This document shows, in pieces, positions 10,903-20,924 of a DNA stretch of 64,000 bases. The notes beneath the pieces were generated by a model. That model did not search any database. It worked only from the letters and a program-made list of their open reading frames with translations, and was not told where the DNA came from. A program made the position numbers and the translations under genes. How positions within the stretch are numbered: position 1 is the stretch's first letter; every line of letters begins with the position of its first letter. Where the stretch lies: contig OY986966.1 of the NCBI GenBank assembly GCA_963920575.1, positions 764,130-828,129 of the forward strand. Direction: 5' to 3'. Source of the DNA: Narthecium ossifragum (Eukaryota; Streptophyta; Magnoliopsida; Dioscoreales; Nartheciaceae).

Positions 10903-12280
10903 CTGTTGATTAGATGGCAAAACTCAATACCAGAGAATTAATGAAATCTGAGTAATCAAGATGCAGCATCCATGCTTTAAAGCCCTTTCAGGTGATAAAG
11001 AAAGAAGTTCCTTTGCAGAACTCTACTTTGACACCTGTAAATGGAGATCTTGGATGGCAGACGGGTGTCTACTGGCTCTCGGAAGAGTATCTTCCAGGTG
11101 CTAAAGAGATGAAAAGCATGCAGGTTCTTGATAAACAAAGCAAGCGAGAAGATTGTGTGAGCTTAAGACAGAGAGCACTTGCAGATAGAGCTAAAGCTAT
11201 GAAAGCAGGTGTCCCTTGAAGCGTAAAATGTGAAGCTAAATGTCGTTACGTCACAATTGGAAGGGAGTTATGACTTCTTGCTAAAACACAGCCTGTACTC
11301 CTCAATGAGGAGCCACAGCAATTCAATTCGATGCAAACAAATCAAAATGGAAAAAAGCGCAGTCTCTCTTCAACAGGTCAAGTTTAAATCTTTTTTCCTG
11401 TTATACTTCATAAAAGTAGACGGATTTTTTCGTATTGAATCCTCTCAAGGTAACAAATAAAGAAGTGAAGACTGAAACTGAAAGTATGATTGACCATTTT
11501 AGGTTAGTAAGATACTGCACAAAATCTTTGCAGCGTGGCACAGAGAGAGGTGGACAAAGAGAACAGCTATACTGACAACTTAAGCCTCAAAAGATATATG
11601 TAGACTGAAAAACTTTGCAAACCTACAGATCTAAAAAAGTGGATTCAGAATTGCAAATAAGAATCTTTATGCTTGCTAATAGATCCAAAAGGTTAACAAT
11701 TCTCACTTCCAATGGCATCTGACTATGCTTGATGAGGAAAACATGTTAAAATACACACCCCCCCCCCCCCCCCCCCCCCCCCAGCCAGCCTAAAAAAAAA
11801 GAATTTTTATGCTCTTCCAATAAAAGCTCGAGAAAAATAGAACAGCGAGAGAATATAGAAAACCATGGCAAATTGGGTAGAGGAAATAAAGGCTGTGACC
11901 AGATTAGTTAAAGAAACGCAAAGACCACAGGAAGTAAACAATATTCACATGAAACTAAGCACGATGCAGACATATAAAAGTTGTAGAAAAAACATTGGAT
12001 CTCCGGATTGCCTATCAAACTCACAAACCAAACACAAAAAAGGAACCCAGAAAACGATTCGCGAAATTTCCTTGATCACGAGGAACTCCGAAGCTGGTGC
12101 TGCGAGGGAACCGCGCGACCTTCACATTGTCTCATCCGCCTGTTACGAGTTATGGAGACGAAGCCGTGATGTGCATATGAGTCCGAAAACCCTTGATCGA
12201 GCAACATTCAAGCTAGATCTACAAATACCATGAAAGCGCTAACAGAGCCGAAGATTTGTTCGGATTTCAGAGGACCATAC
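10903..12280 (-). other. 5'UTR intron of the GMPP gene
   Basis: On the minus strand a donor (CTTAG|GTATGG) abuts 12281 and an acceptor (AATCAACAG) ends at 10903, 23 bases before the ATG. Together they define a 1378-bp intron wholly inside the leader. It fits the distance between the TATA box at 12463-12469 and the ATG. The intron contains a pure 25-C run and several small ORFs with no support. Leader introns of this size in plant housekeeping genes often raise expression; that role is inferred here. Confidence 0.7.
11758..11782. repeat. homopolymer of 25 C
   Basis: An uninterrupted run of 25 C follows a short ACA-rich stretch inside the GMPP leader intron. On the transcribed strand it is a G run. 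Its exact length may be a sequencing artefact. Confidence 0.8.
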
Positions 12281-12462
12281 CTAAGACACAGCTTTGGATC
12301 CTTGCCGGACGTCGCTCCTCCTCGCCGGCGAGGATCGGGACAAGACTTGGAGAGGAGATAAAGGAAGGGGAAAAGGGGGTGCAACCCGCACTTGGCCTCG
12401 GCCCTGATGGCTTTTGATTACAAGCAGCGTGGGGCACAGGAATACAGGATGCTCTGTCTCCC

Positions 12463-12469
12463 TTATATA
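12463..12469 (-). promoter_or_regulatory. TATA box of the GMPP gene
   Basis: On the minus strand the sequence reads TATATAA inside CTATATAAGG. It lies about 180 bases upstream of the predicted leader donor, giving a start site near 12435 and a first exon of about 150 bases. Confidence 0.65.
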
Positions 12470-12911
12470 GAAGTATAGCAAGTATAGAACCCCGAGGCCG
12501 CGGGATTTTTAAAGCTCCCTCTCCCCTTTCTATCTCAACAGTCAACTCTCCCTTCATTTGTAATTCTAAATTATTAATTGTTTGTTCCCTGCGATAATTG
12601 ACCGCTGAGATTTGACTCTCTTTTATGATATTGAGTTTTTTCCAGCGTGGCATCGCTTATATGATATCAAATTAAAAACATTGCTATGAGCCTATGACGT
12701 TGCAATTCAAGATTAAAAATACTCATCCGGTATTTATCGTGGAGATTGGGTTTTTTTTTTTTTTTGCCAAAAATGGACCCAAGTGTCCAGATTTGGCACA
12801 TTGAGACCTCCTCGATGATTCTTTGCAACAGAGGACCCCAAACCTTAAAATTTTCGATTTTACCCCTCCCCTCCCATGTCATTGATGGGCATGCCATACA
12901 TGAATCGTGTA

Positions 12912-13111
12912 NNNNNNNNNNNNNNNNNNNNNNNNNNNNNNNNNNNNNNNNNNNNNNNNNNNNNNNNNNNNNNNNNNNNNNNNNNNNNNNNNNNNNNNNN
13001 NNNNNNNNNNNNNNNNNNNNNNNNNNNNNNNNNNNNNNNNNNNNNNNNNNNNNNNNNNNNNNNNNNNNNNNNNNNNNNNNNNNNNNNNNNNNNNNNNNNN
13101 NNNNNNNNNNN
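12912..13111. other. assembly gap of 200 N
   Basis: Exactly 200 unknown bases, a conventional scaffold-gap size. The real distance is unknown. Sequence resumes at 13112 at what looks like the terminal inverted repeat of a MITE. Confidence 0.95.
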
Positions 13112-13315
13112 GGGCTAGTTTGGTATGGGGTTAGAAAAAAATGAGATTAAGGAGGAATAGGGTTAGAAAAAGTGAGGTTAAGGAATGGGGATAGAAAAAA
13201 GTAGAGTGGTGGTGGTAGGTGAAATAAACATAAAATAGTAATTATGATATTTTATGTCTGGGGATAGAAACCCTAAACCTATAATCCACCTTAACCCCAT
13301 ACCAAACATGAGCTA
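13112..13315. mobile_element. MITE with TTTGGTATGGGGTTA ends, copy 1 of 3
   Basis: The left end reads GGGCTAGTTTGGTATGGGG immediately after the N gap. The right end is the inverse (TTAACCCCATACCAAACATGAGCT). The purine-rich interior has GGGGTTAGAAAAA-type units. It has no coding capacity. Related copies lie at 29.5 kb and, in reverse orientation, at 38.7 kb. The G-rich GGGCxxGTTTGG terminus recalls PIF/Harbinger (Tourist) MITEs, but no clean TSD can be read beside the gap, so the class is open. Confidence 0.7.
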
Positions 13316-13584
13316 AGACGTTCCTTCTCGTACGGACCCACCGTCGATCATGCATGAATATTGAGATGCCATGCATCCCCCTATATGTTGTCGCCCCTTC
13401 TCCGGTTGGTCCCTTTCAAAATGTTGCATGCATTCATTCTCCCCTTTTAGCACAATAAGTGCGTTTCAGAGTGTCTTAAGTTAGGATAATACGCTCAACT
13501 AACTAGCAAAAATTTCAGTGGCATCCCAAGTCAAGTAATTAATCAAAGAGCGTTGATTTTTATATATGATTTAAATCATATATA

Positions 13585-13800
13585 TTACATACACGGTGCA
13601 ATCGGTAGTGGGATGCCGATCAATTAATCTAGTCTATCGGTACTTTATTACTGAAATTGATTAATTAATCAGTACTTCTGTACCGATGAAATACATCAAT
13701 CAATCGGCTCGGATCGGTAGTGAGGTACCGATTGGTTAATGTAATCCATACCTCACTACCGATGAAATAATTCAATCAATCAGTAGCTTACTATTGATTA
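13585..13800. mobile_element. palindromic fold-back element, copy 2 of 3
   Basis: It shares with the 8.2-kb copy the block CAATCGGTAGTGGGATGCCG at its left, several alternating CGGTAC/GTACCGAT blocks in the middle, and inverse CTCACTACCGATG blocks to the right. It is non-coding and more diverged than copy 1. Confidence 0.6.
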
Positions 13801-16419
13801 GGTGGTATGTGTGTTACACATAATATACACAGAAAACTTTATTCTATATGAAACCTATATATCATGACACTCCTGCCATTGTTTTCCAATAATTCTTAGG
13901 AGGACTGATCTTCTTAACTAAAAAGCAAGGGATGTGTGCTGGTTACGTGATACGAAAGCCTTCAAACACGGGATGTATATGATGTGGGTAGGCAGGAGCA
14001 GGATGGTAGCAAACCACCCACAGACTAATTAAAAAGCGTGAAGGTAGTTACCACTAATTTGGCAGAAGCTGCGACGATAACTGATAAAATGAAACTAAAC
14101 CAGAACTTTGGCAAGCAAGGCATTGTTTAGGCCTTTGAGCCATCCTTCATTCCTTCTACGTCTACAAAGGCACCATATCAAATGATGATGATGAGAGTAC
14201 CTAACACTGTTAGTTCTCCACTAGATAGAGAGGAGGGGTCACGCAAGGTCTGTTCACATATCTAATGTGCTATTTCCACCAATGTTGGCTGATTGCCATG
14301 ATCTCAACGTATACTCGTTGGCCCATCGTATTAATAAAGCCGACCTTGGGTTTAGTGTCCCATTGCTTGAAAGACGAGCAGCAAAGGCTATAGTAGAAGA
14401 CAAAACTGCAAGAGTGCGTGAAAGAAATAAAAGATAGAAGAACTATTCTTCTTCTCCCAGGCAGACAAGTGGGAGAGCAGGATCGAGGTGGAGAGAGCTG
14501 AGGATATGTTGGAAGCTCAAGTAGGGAGCTAGGGCCACGACGATATGGATGAGTTCCAGTTGAGAGAGCTGTACCAGAAAGACTCTAGGATTTTTAATCA
14601 ATGATGTTAAAAAGGAAATATAAGTGAAATAAATATTATTAACTTATTTATTTTACTTTATATTTATCATCAACAAATCTACAAAATCATAAATAAAATA
14701 AGCTAAATAATAATCAAAAGAAAATCATAGCATATCAAAAGGATTATTTAACGACAATAGGCATATTCCAGGCATATTCCGTGAATATTAACCAGTTAGT
14801 AACCGGAGGGTATGGTTAACATTATCACAATGTTTTCATGGTACATATGTAAATGCAAGGATTGTAAAGGTACATTTGTAATTTAAGAAGTTTTCAAGGT
14901 CTCAAAGTAAATAATCCTAAAATTAAATAAAACATAACTCACGAGAATCAAGAAATTCTTAGCCGACAATTTTCATCGTCAATGTTACGATCCAAGCTAT
15001 CATTACAATTAGCACTACAAATAATTGGATGATAACTACCATTAGAGTAAAGATCTAGAAGTTAGAAAGTAGAAATATAACTGAAATAAGTAATCATGGG
15101 CACAAATTAAAGTCATAGAGGAAACATAAATAGAAAATAAAATTTGGATGAGTCGTGGAAGAACATCCGAGCCTTCGACCAATTAAAAAATGAATGGTGA
15201 CACCTCTTTCCTCAAGTTGTTGTAAGGCATCACCTGCATATTAGGACGCCAACATATAACCTCATAAAAATATAATAGTTATGCTAAGAAGTGGCAGAGT
15301 ATGTTGTTTTCTTCTTTCTTTGAGGAGCGGAAGAGGGACGATTATTCAAGGATTAATACAACAGTTATGTTAAGGAGTGGAAGAGTCAGACATTAAGTTT
15401 CCTTCTATTGAGAAGCAAAAGTGACGACAACGCTAGGGGCCTAAGACAAGAGATGATAAAACCACTTACATCTCTTGATGCAAACATTCAACTCACGAGA
15501 ATATTTATGGGAAGGAAAAAAAAAACATCCGACGTAGCTAAATAGGTAATTATGATAGAGTGAGGCATCCGATCAAAACATCCAACTATTTTTCCTTTTA
15601 TAATAGGGATAGATACTCACTCTCCCTTATCAATTTAAGCTTTTGGGTTGATATGATAGCATCAATAAGAGTATTGGAGCAAAGATCTTGTATTCAAATC
15701 ATGTATTCTATACATGATGAGGCTTATTAACCTATATTTGTATAATAAACGTGTTATTTTTGAATCACCATCTTACATTAATTTATCTTAATCATTTGCG
15801 ATATACGAAAAGAAAAGACACCGGAATCGAAATATGAGAAGATGCTTTGAGCTTTCAATATGAGTCAACCCGACCTTCTTGACCTCGGGCTTTAATTACT
15901 AGATCGAATGCTTAGAATTAGTATGGTATCGGAGCAAATGTCTTAATTATCAATATGAAGATGGTTGCCTCAACACATTTTTGTGATCAAGTGTTTTGCG
16001 AAAGACCCATAGTTTGTTTTTCAGTTTTGAATTGATTAAATCCTAAGTTTTGAGAAGGCTCAAGGGAGAGATTAGAGAGCGACACAATATCGAGTTTAGA
16101 GGAGAATGAATAGATCTTTTGCTCACTAGCTTTGTAAAGATCTAATTCTACGTCGGAATTTTGAAAATGTCTATAAATCTTTTGCCATTCTTTTATGCGA
16201 GGAGTCTATTATATCAGCTTTTGCAACTGGCTTATGGTTAGCGAATCTTTTTATGTACACTTGCTGCCAGGGGATTGTGTTTTTTTAACTGTGAATGATG
16301 CTCATGCTCGGCCACAAAATAGTAGTTAGCCATACACAACTCACAAGTACAGAACATAATTTAGCGCGCAGGCAAGAAAGGGCTGCCTGCCCCTGGCTTC
16401 AATATATCCAAGCCAAGTA
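13801..16419. other. AT-rich intergenic DNA
   Basis: No gene supported. Stretches near 15.6-16.1 kb repeat phrases such as GTATCGGAGCAAATGTCTT and TATTGGAGCAAAGATCTTG, suggesting old retroelement debris, but no domain or LTR pair can be named. The far right is the 3' flank of the receptor kinase gene. Confidence 0.4.
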
Positions 16420-18605
16420 TCAAACGCTTGGGTTTTGATGTATGCCATTGCCACTGACGTCTATGTTAATGATATATTCGAGCTCCTCGGTCACCTCTTT
16501 CATCGACGGCCGGTTCTGCCTCCGTTCCTCGAGGCACCCCATAGCCAGGAATCCCACCGCCTTCATAGTATCCAGTTCCACCTGGCTCGCCCCATCCGTG
16601 ATAAACTTATCCACCACGTCCATCAGCCTCTCCTCCTCCACCTTCCTCGCCACATACACCGCCAGGTTCACATCATCCGCCCCCCTCTGGAAATCGATGG
16701 CCTTCTGCGACGTCAACAGCTCCAGCAGCACCACCCCAAAGCTATACACATCGCTCTTGTCCGTCAGCTGGTAGTTCCGGTAGTACTCCGGGTCCAAGTA
16801 ACCCAAGGTCCCCTGTGCGCACGTCGACACATGGCTGAGGTCCGCCTGCGCCAGCCGTGACAGCCCGAAGTCCGACACCTTGGCGTTGAGCTTCTCGTCC
16901 AGTAGAATGTTACTCGACTTCACGTCGCGGTGGTATATAGGCGTCACGGCGGAGAAGTGCAAGTAGGCAAGCCCCTCCGCCGTCTGCTTAGCTATGACAA
17001 GGCGGTGGCGCCAGCTCAGTGGCTGGCCAATAGCGTGGAGGTGCTCGTAGAGGGTCCCGTTGGGGATGAACTCATACACCATGAGTGGCAGCTCGAGCTC
17101 CACGCAGCAGCCGAGGAGGCAGACAAGACTCCGGTGGTTCACCTGCGAGAGGATGCGGACCTCGTTGAGGACCTGGTCGACCGACTTGGTGTTGCCCAGC
17201 TTGGCGCACTTAACGGCCACGGGGGTGCCGTCCTCGAGCACCCCCTTGAACACCTCGCCGTAGCCGCCGATCCCGAGCAGGTTGTCGCGGGAGAAGTTCC
17301 CCGTCGCGCGCTTGATCTCCTTCCCGGTGAAGTTCTTAGCGGAGCGGCCGCTGGTGTTGTTGGCGTTCAAGATCTCCTCCCGCTCTTTCAGTAGACGTTC
17401 TTTGGCCTCCCGGATGCGACGCTGCCGCCGGTAGAAGAAGAATCCGGCGACGCTGGCTAAGAGCGCAACCCCCAAACCGGATACTAAACCTGTTTCAATT
17501 TAAACTTATTAAAACATCAAACACTCAACATAGTAGCTACCTAATAACTATGCTTTCTGATGAAAATTTATGCATTCAATCACCTAATGAATCATTTGAA
17601 CGAAATTTAATATATTAGTACCTGCAATTAGAGGACCATTATTTGAGGAGCTTCCACACCCTCCTGGAGTCTGGCACTCTGTGACATCTGCGCACACGGT
17701 AAATAATTAAATCCAAGATCAGCCAAACAAATACCTTTATATCAGGAATACGAATGATCAGAGCCGTTCATCCAATGAAGGGTGTCCAGTTTAGCGAACT
17801 CACTGTTGGCACATGTGCCAGTGAAGGGATCCCAAACCAATCCCTGATTGCAGAAGCACCGGCTGACCGGCCCTCCGATCGCCGCCGGATCCGCCCTACA
17901 CGTGGCGTTAGATCCCGCCTCGCAGTCCGCCTGCGTCTTGCACAAGGGCTCCCTCGGCGACGCCCACTGGAGCTCCACCCCCGAGCTGTTGACCCACTGC
18001 GAAACGGACGTGCCGGCCGGATTAAGGTTCACGAAGCTCCGGTAAGCGCTGCATGCGGATGGATCGACCCGGATCGAGTACGATGTGGACGATCCGCCGG
18101 CGACGAACGTGCAACAGATAGGGGAGGAGCGGCAGACGGCGGCGTCGGTCCTGGCGTTGGCGTAGACGTGGCAGAGGCTGTTGGAGGAACAGTTGAGCGG
18201 GGAGAGGAGGAGCTCGGTGGTGCAGTTGAGGAGCATGATAGTGTTGCTGCTGGTGACGTTGAAGGGGAGGGAGCTGTTGAGCTGGATCCCCTTGTAGGAG
18301 AGGTCTGTGGTCTCGCACCGGGACGGGGATTGGAAGGCCGCGGGCCGGATGACGAGGCGCTGGGTAGAGGGGCTGATGGTGGTGATGCCGTAGGTGGAGC
18401 CGTTAAGGGCGTCGAAGAAGAGCGATCCCGTGGAATTGTCGCATCGAATCTTGTAGCCCGGGTCGCCGCAGCCGGCGGCGGTGCTTAGAGGGTACGGCAC
18501 CGCCGTGGTGCCGCAGTCCGGGCATACTTTGCTGCCTGCGGCGGTGGAGAGTAGGAGAAGTACGGCGATCGGGAAGAGAAGGAGATTTATTTGGTGTCTC
18601 GCCAT
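16420..18605 (-). CDS. wall-associated receptor kinase-like protein (WAKL15/20 type)
   Basis: Three exons (18605-17804, 17687-17622, 17489-16420) join in phase to 645 residues. The signal peptide is at 1-24. A galacturonan-binding-type WAK domain opens CPDCGTTAVPYPL near residue 28 and is rich in paired Cys, with an EGF-like remnant CFCNQGLVWDPFTGTC at its end. A transmembrane helix lies at about 291-309, then a basic stop-transfer stretch. The cytoplasmic kinase has a glycine loop at 362-369 (GIGGYGEV), VAVK Lys383, HRD at 476-478 and DFG at 496-498, so it should be an active RD kinase. Members sit in the plasma membrane and are thought to sense pectin or act in defence; the ligand here is unknown. 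The middle exon of 22 codons carries one more Cys pair before the membrane span. Coding DNA is clearly more GC-rich than its surroundings, a monocot-like trait, not evidence of transfer. Confidence 0.92.
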
Positions 18606-18681
18606 CTCTGAGGGATCGGAGTTGGGAGAGGAGGTGAGGATCGGGGTGATGGGTTGTTCTTCTGTTTTTTTTTTTGTTTTT

Positions 18682-18694
18682 CTATATAAATATC
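18682..18694 (-). promoter_or_regulatory. TATA box of the WAK-like kinase gene
   Basis: On the minus strand TATTTATATAGA lies about 77-89 bases above the ATG at 18605, a usual position for a short-leader plant gene. Confidence 0.5.
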
Positions 18695-18699
18695 TCGTT

Positions 18700-19360
18700 C
18701 AACATTGGAGGTGATGGACTTTGACTCCATTAAGATTTGAAATCATTTTCCCATTGACTTGCTTTGTGAATGGCGTAATGGGTTTGTTCTTGGAAGGCGC
18801 TGATTAGGGGGCACAATAGATTTTTTTTTTCTTTTCTTCTTCTGTGCGTCGAATACATTTGTCATTGTCGTTGACGGAAAATGTTAGGCCTAAGCTCCAG
18901 ACGTTAATCTTACCGCCTATTTTACGATAAGACATCTTATCCTATTTAGTATTATTTTTCAAAAAAAAAATTTATTTACATGATTGTGCCCGTGACTTAT
19001 GTGATCATATATTATTAATTTATATTATGAGAATCAACGGATATGAGTGAATTTGGAACGTTAAAAGTGATCAATCACTCTTTTATTTTTCAACACTTAT
19101 TACTATTCTGTCACCACCCCCAACCCATAAAAAATGCAATTATTATTATTACTATTCTATATTTTCCCGTTTCTAACGTTGCGAAATCAACAGGCTACAG
19201 TCAAGCGTCTGGAATACAAACTGCTGAGTATTATGATATTGGGATGAAAACTAATAATAGAAGTGAGATATAATTCTTATTTTAACTTTCATCCCACCCG
19301 TAGCAACTACGAAAAAGTAAGAATAAATTTGCAATGACCATAAATTTGTTTTTATTTCCT
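18700..19360. other. promoter-side intergenic DNA
   Basis: AT-rich, with no gene seen. The first part is upstream sequence of the WAK-like kinase. Confidence 0.4.
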
Positions 19361-19364
19361 GATG

Positions 19365-19945
19365 CAGGATCAAGTCCAGATTCAGATCAGGCTGAGACCG
19401 ATCCGGAGAGACTTCCTAGGTATTCAGATCGTGTTCGGACTCTCTCAGTCCGACTCAGATCTCCGTACGACCTTGAACGTCGGATGGGCATAAGTTTCGA
19501 CCCTGATGTCCGATCGGGACGTATGACTAGCCGTTTCGACCGGCTCGACGAGCCCGACAAGATTCATCAGAGATCAAAGATCTCTTCATAACATGGACCT
19601 CCAAAAATCCACATTTCTTTTTTTTATGACTAAAAAATCCATTTTTTGTAAAACTTTCCTTTTTAAACAGGTTATGAGTCTTTACTATTTTTAACATATT
19701 TTTTTATTTCTAGTCATTTTTTTCTTTTCTTAATTCAGATTGGATCATTAGTTATTGGGTTTGTATTTAATTCCTGATTTGAGTCAATCTGTAAATTGAT
19801 CTCTGCTTATCCTATAAAAGGAGTTTTAGGGTTTGTAATTAGGGTGATTTTTTATTAATAAAATCTTTAAGTAGTTTCTCTTTTTTGAAAATTTTGTTGG
19901 TCTCTTTCATAGAGATGACGGTTGTCTCTCCCGATAAGAGGCTTT
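19365..19945 (+). repeat. LTR-like fragment with its own TATA box
   Basis: The block starts TGATGCAGGATCAAGTCC and contains a GC-rich stretch of CGGAC/CCGATC units. Then come CCTATAAAAGGAG, AGGGTTTGTAATTAGG, and CATAGAGATGACGGTTGTCTC. The same order, about 70 percent alike by eye, occurs in reverse at roughly 56.6 down to 56.0 kb. A TATA box followed by a leader-like segment suggests the U3-R part of an LTR. No retroelement protein is attached. Confidence 0.5.
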
Positions 19946-20184
19946 CACGTTTACCATGCATCATTTCCTTTCTCTAAAAAGCTTAAGATGGCGTTTGCAG
20001 ACACGGTGGATCCAAACTTTTAACTTGCTTATACTTTTTTTTTCTTTTCCGCATAGACTCGGGAAATGAGATTCTAGAGGATATTAGTGTAAAGCGGAAT
20101 ATATTGAGATCTGAAATATTTTTTTATTAATTAATCCATGACAGGGCCATGACTGCCTTGTCGAAGCCGTGGGTCTCTTTCCAA

Positions 20185-20367
20185 CTAGTGTTTACAGTTC
20201 ACATATGCCTTCATCTGCGGGTCTTCCCAATAAGCTACCTCGGGTCCTCGACAAGTAGGCCCGAGAGCGTGCGGGAGGGTCATGAATAGCGGCTGCAAGT
20301 TAGGCACGAGCTTTGACTGCTGGATATCCTTATCTGTTGAAGTTGGAATGGCAAAAGGTGGCAAGTC
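20185..20367 (-). pseudogene. orphan exon remnant, family not recognised
   Basis: On the minus strand an acceptor (TGATTTTCTAG) ends at 20368. Sixty codons then read DLPPFAIPTSTDKDIQ, followed by PNLQPLFMTLPHALGPTC and EVAYWEDPQMKAYV, to a TAG at 20185-20187. Coding-like sequence (ERDPRLRQG) continues in the same frame past the stop. Composition and the Pro/Trp pattern look like real protein, and the stop suggests decay. I do not recognise the parent. It lies next to the SWIM-gene relic on the opposite strand, so the area may collect gene fragments. Confidence 0.4.
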
Positions 20368-20504
20368 CTAGAAAATCATTGAACATAATAATAGTATGAC
20401 AATTAATAGCCAATTGAGTGACGGTTGCTAGAATGAAACTCGAATCATTCCTTTCGAGGTTTTATTTTGGTACTGGTTTACCACTCGACAATTTAAATGA
20501 ACTA

Positions 20505-20575
20505 TCAGTGTGGTGGTATAGCGGTTAATACTTACAACTCCTCTACATGAGATCTTGGTTCAATTCCTTCGTGAC
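20505..20575 (+). other. tRNA-like sequence, possible SINE head
   Basis: The segment has a B-box-like GGTTCAATTCC at about 20558-20568 and an A-box-like TATAGCGGTTAATAC about 40 bases before it, the spacing of a tRNA or tRNA-derived SINE promoter. I could not draw a good anticodon stem, so a functional tRNA is unlikely. Confidence 0.25.
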
Positions 20576-20924
20576 CGTTTGGTCCGGGGATAATTTATTC
20601 TGAGTTAAGAAAATTTTGGGATAATGTTGTTTAAAATTTATATCTGAGATTGATACGTGATCGCTAAGTACGTAAGTGTGTGCCAATTGTAATGGCTATC
20701 AAAATGATATGTGAATTCTACCGTATTTCAATTAAGAGCATTTTTTAAAGAAAAACTTGGGTCTAAATGTAAATTGATTTTTATATTTTTTAATGATTAT
20801 GTTACTCCTGGACTAACTATGCTGTTTCTAAGGACAATTATTGTACTGACTACTGCTAGAATTTATACTATGTCTAGAAGTAACTGTTCTACACCTAAGA
20901 ATAATTATACTATTCCTAGAACGG

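Noticed and set aside
11865..12233. 122-codon plus-strand frame
   Set aside because: Falls in the GMPP leader intron, has no homologue I know and no splice context.
12746..13144. Open frames across the run of N
   Set aside because: They consist mainly of unknown residues and exist only because N cannot encode a stop.
16435..18488. Several long plus-strand frames over the receptor kinase gene
   Set aside because: Antisense shadows of a GC-rich coding region; the minus strand carries complete kinase motifs and introns.
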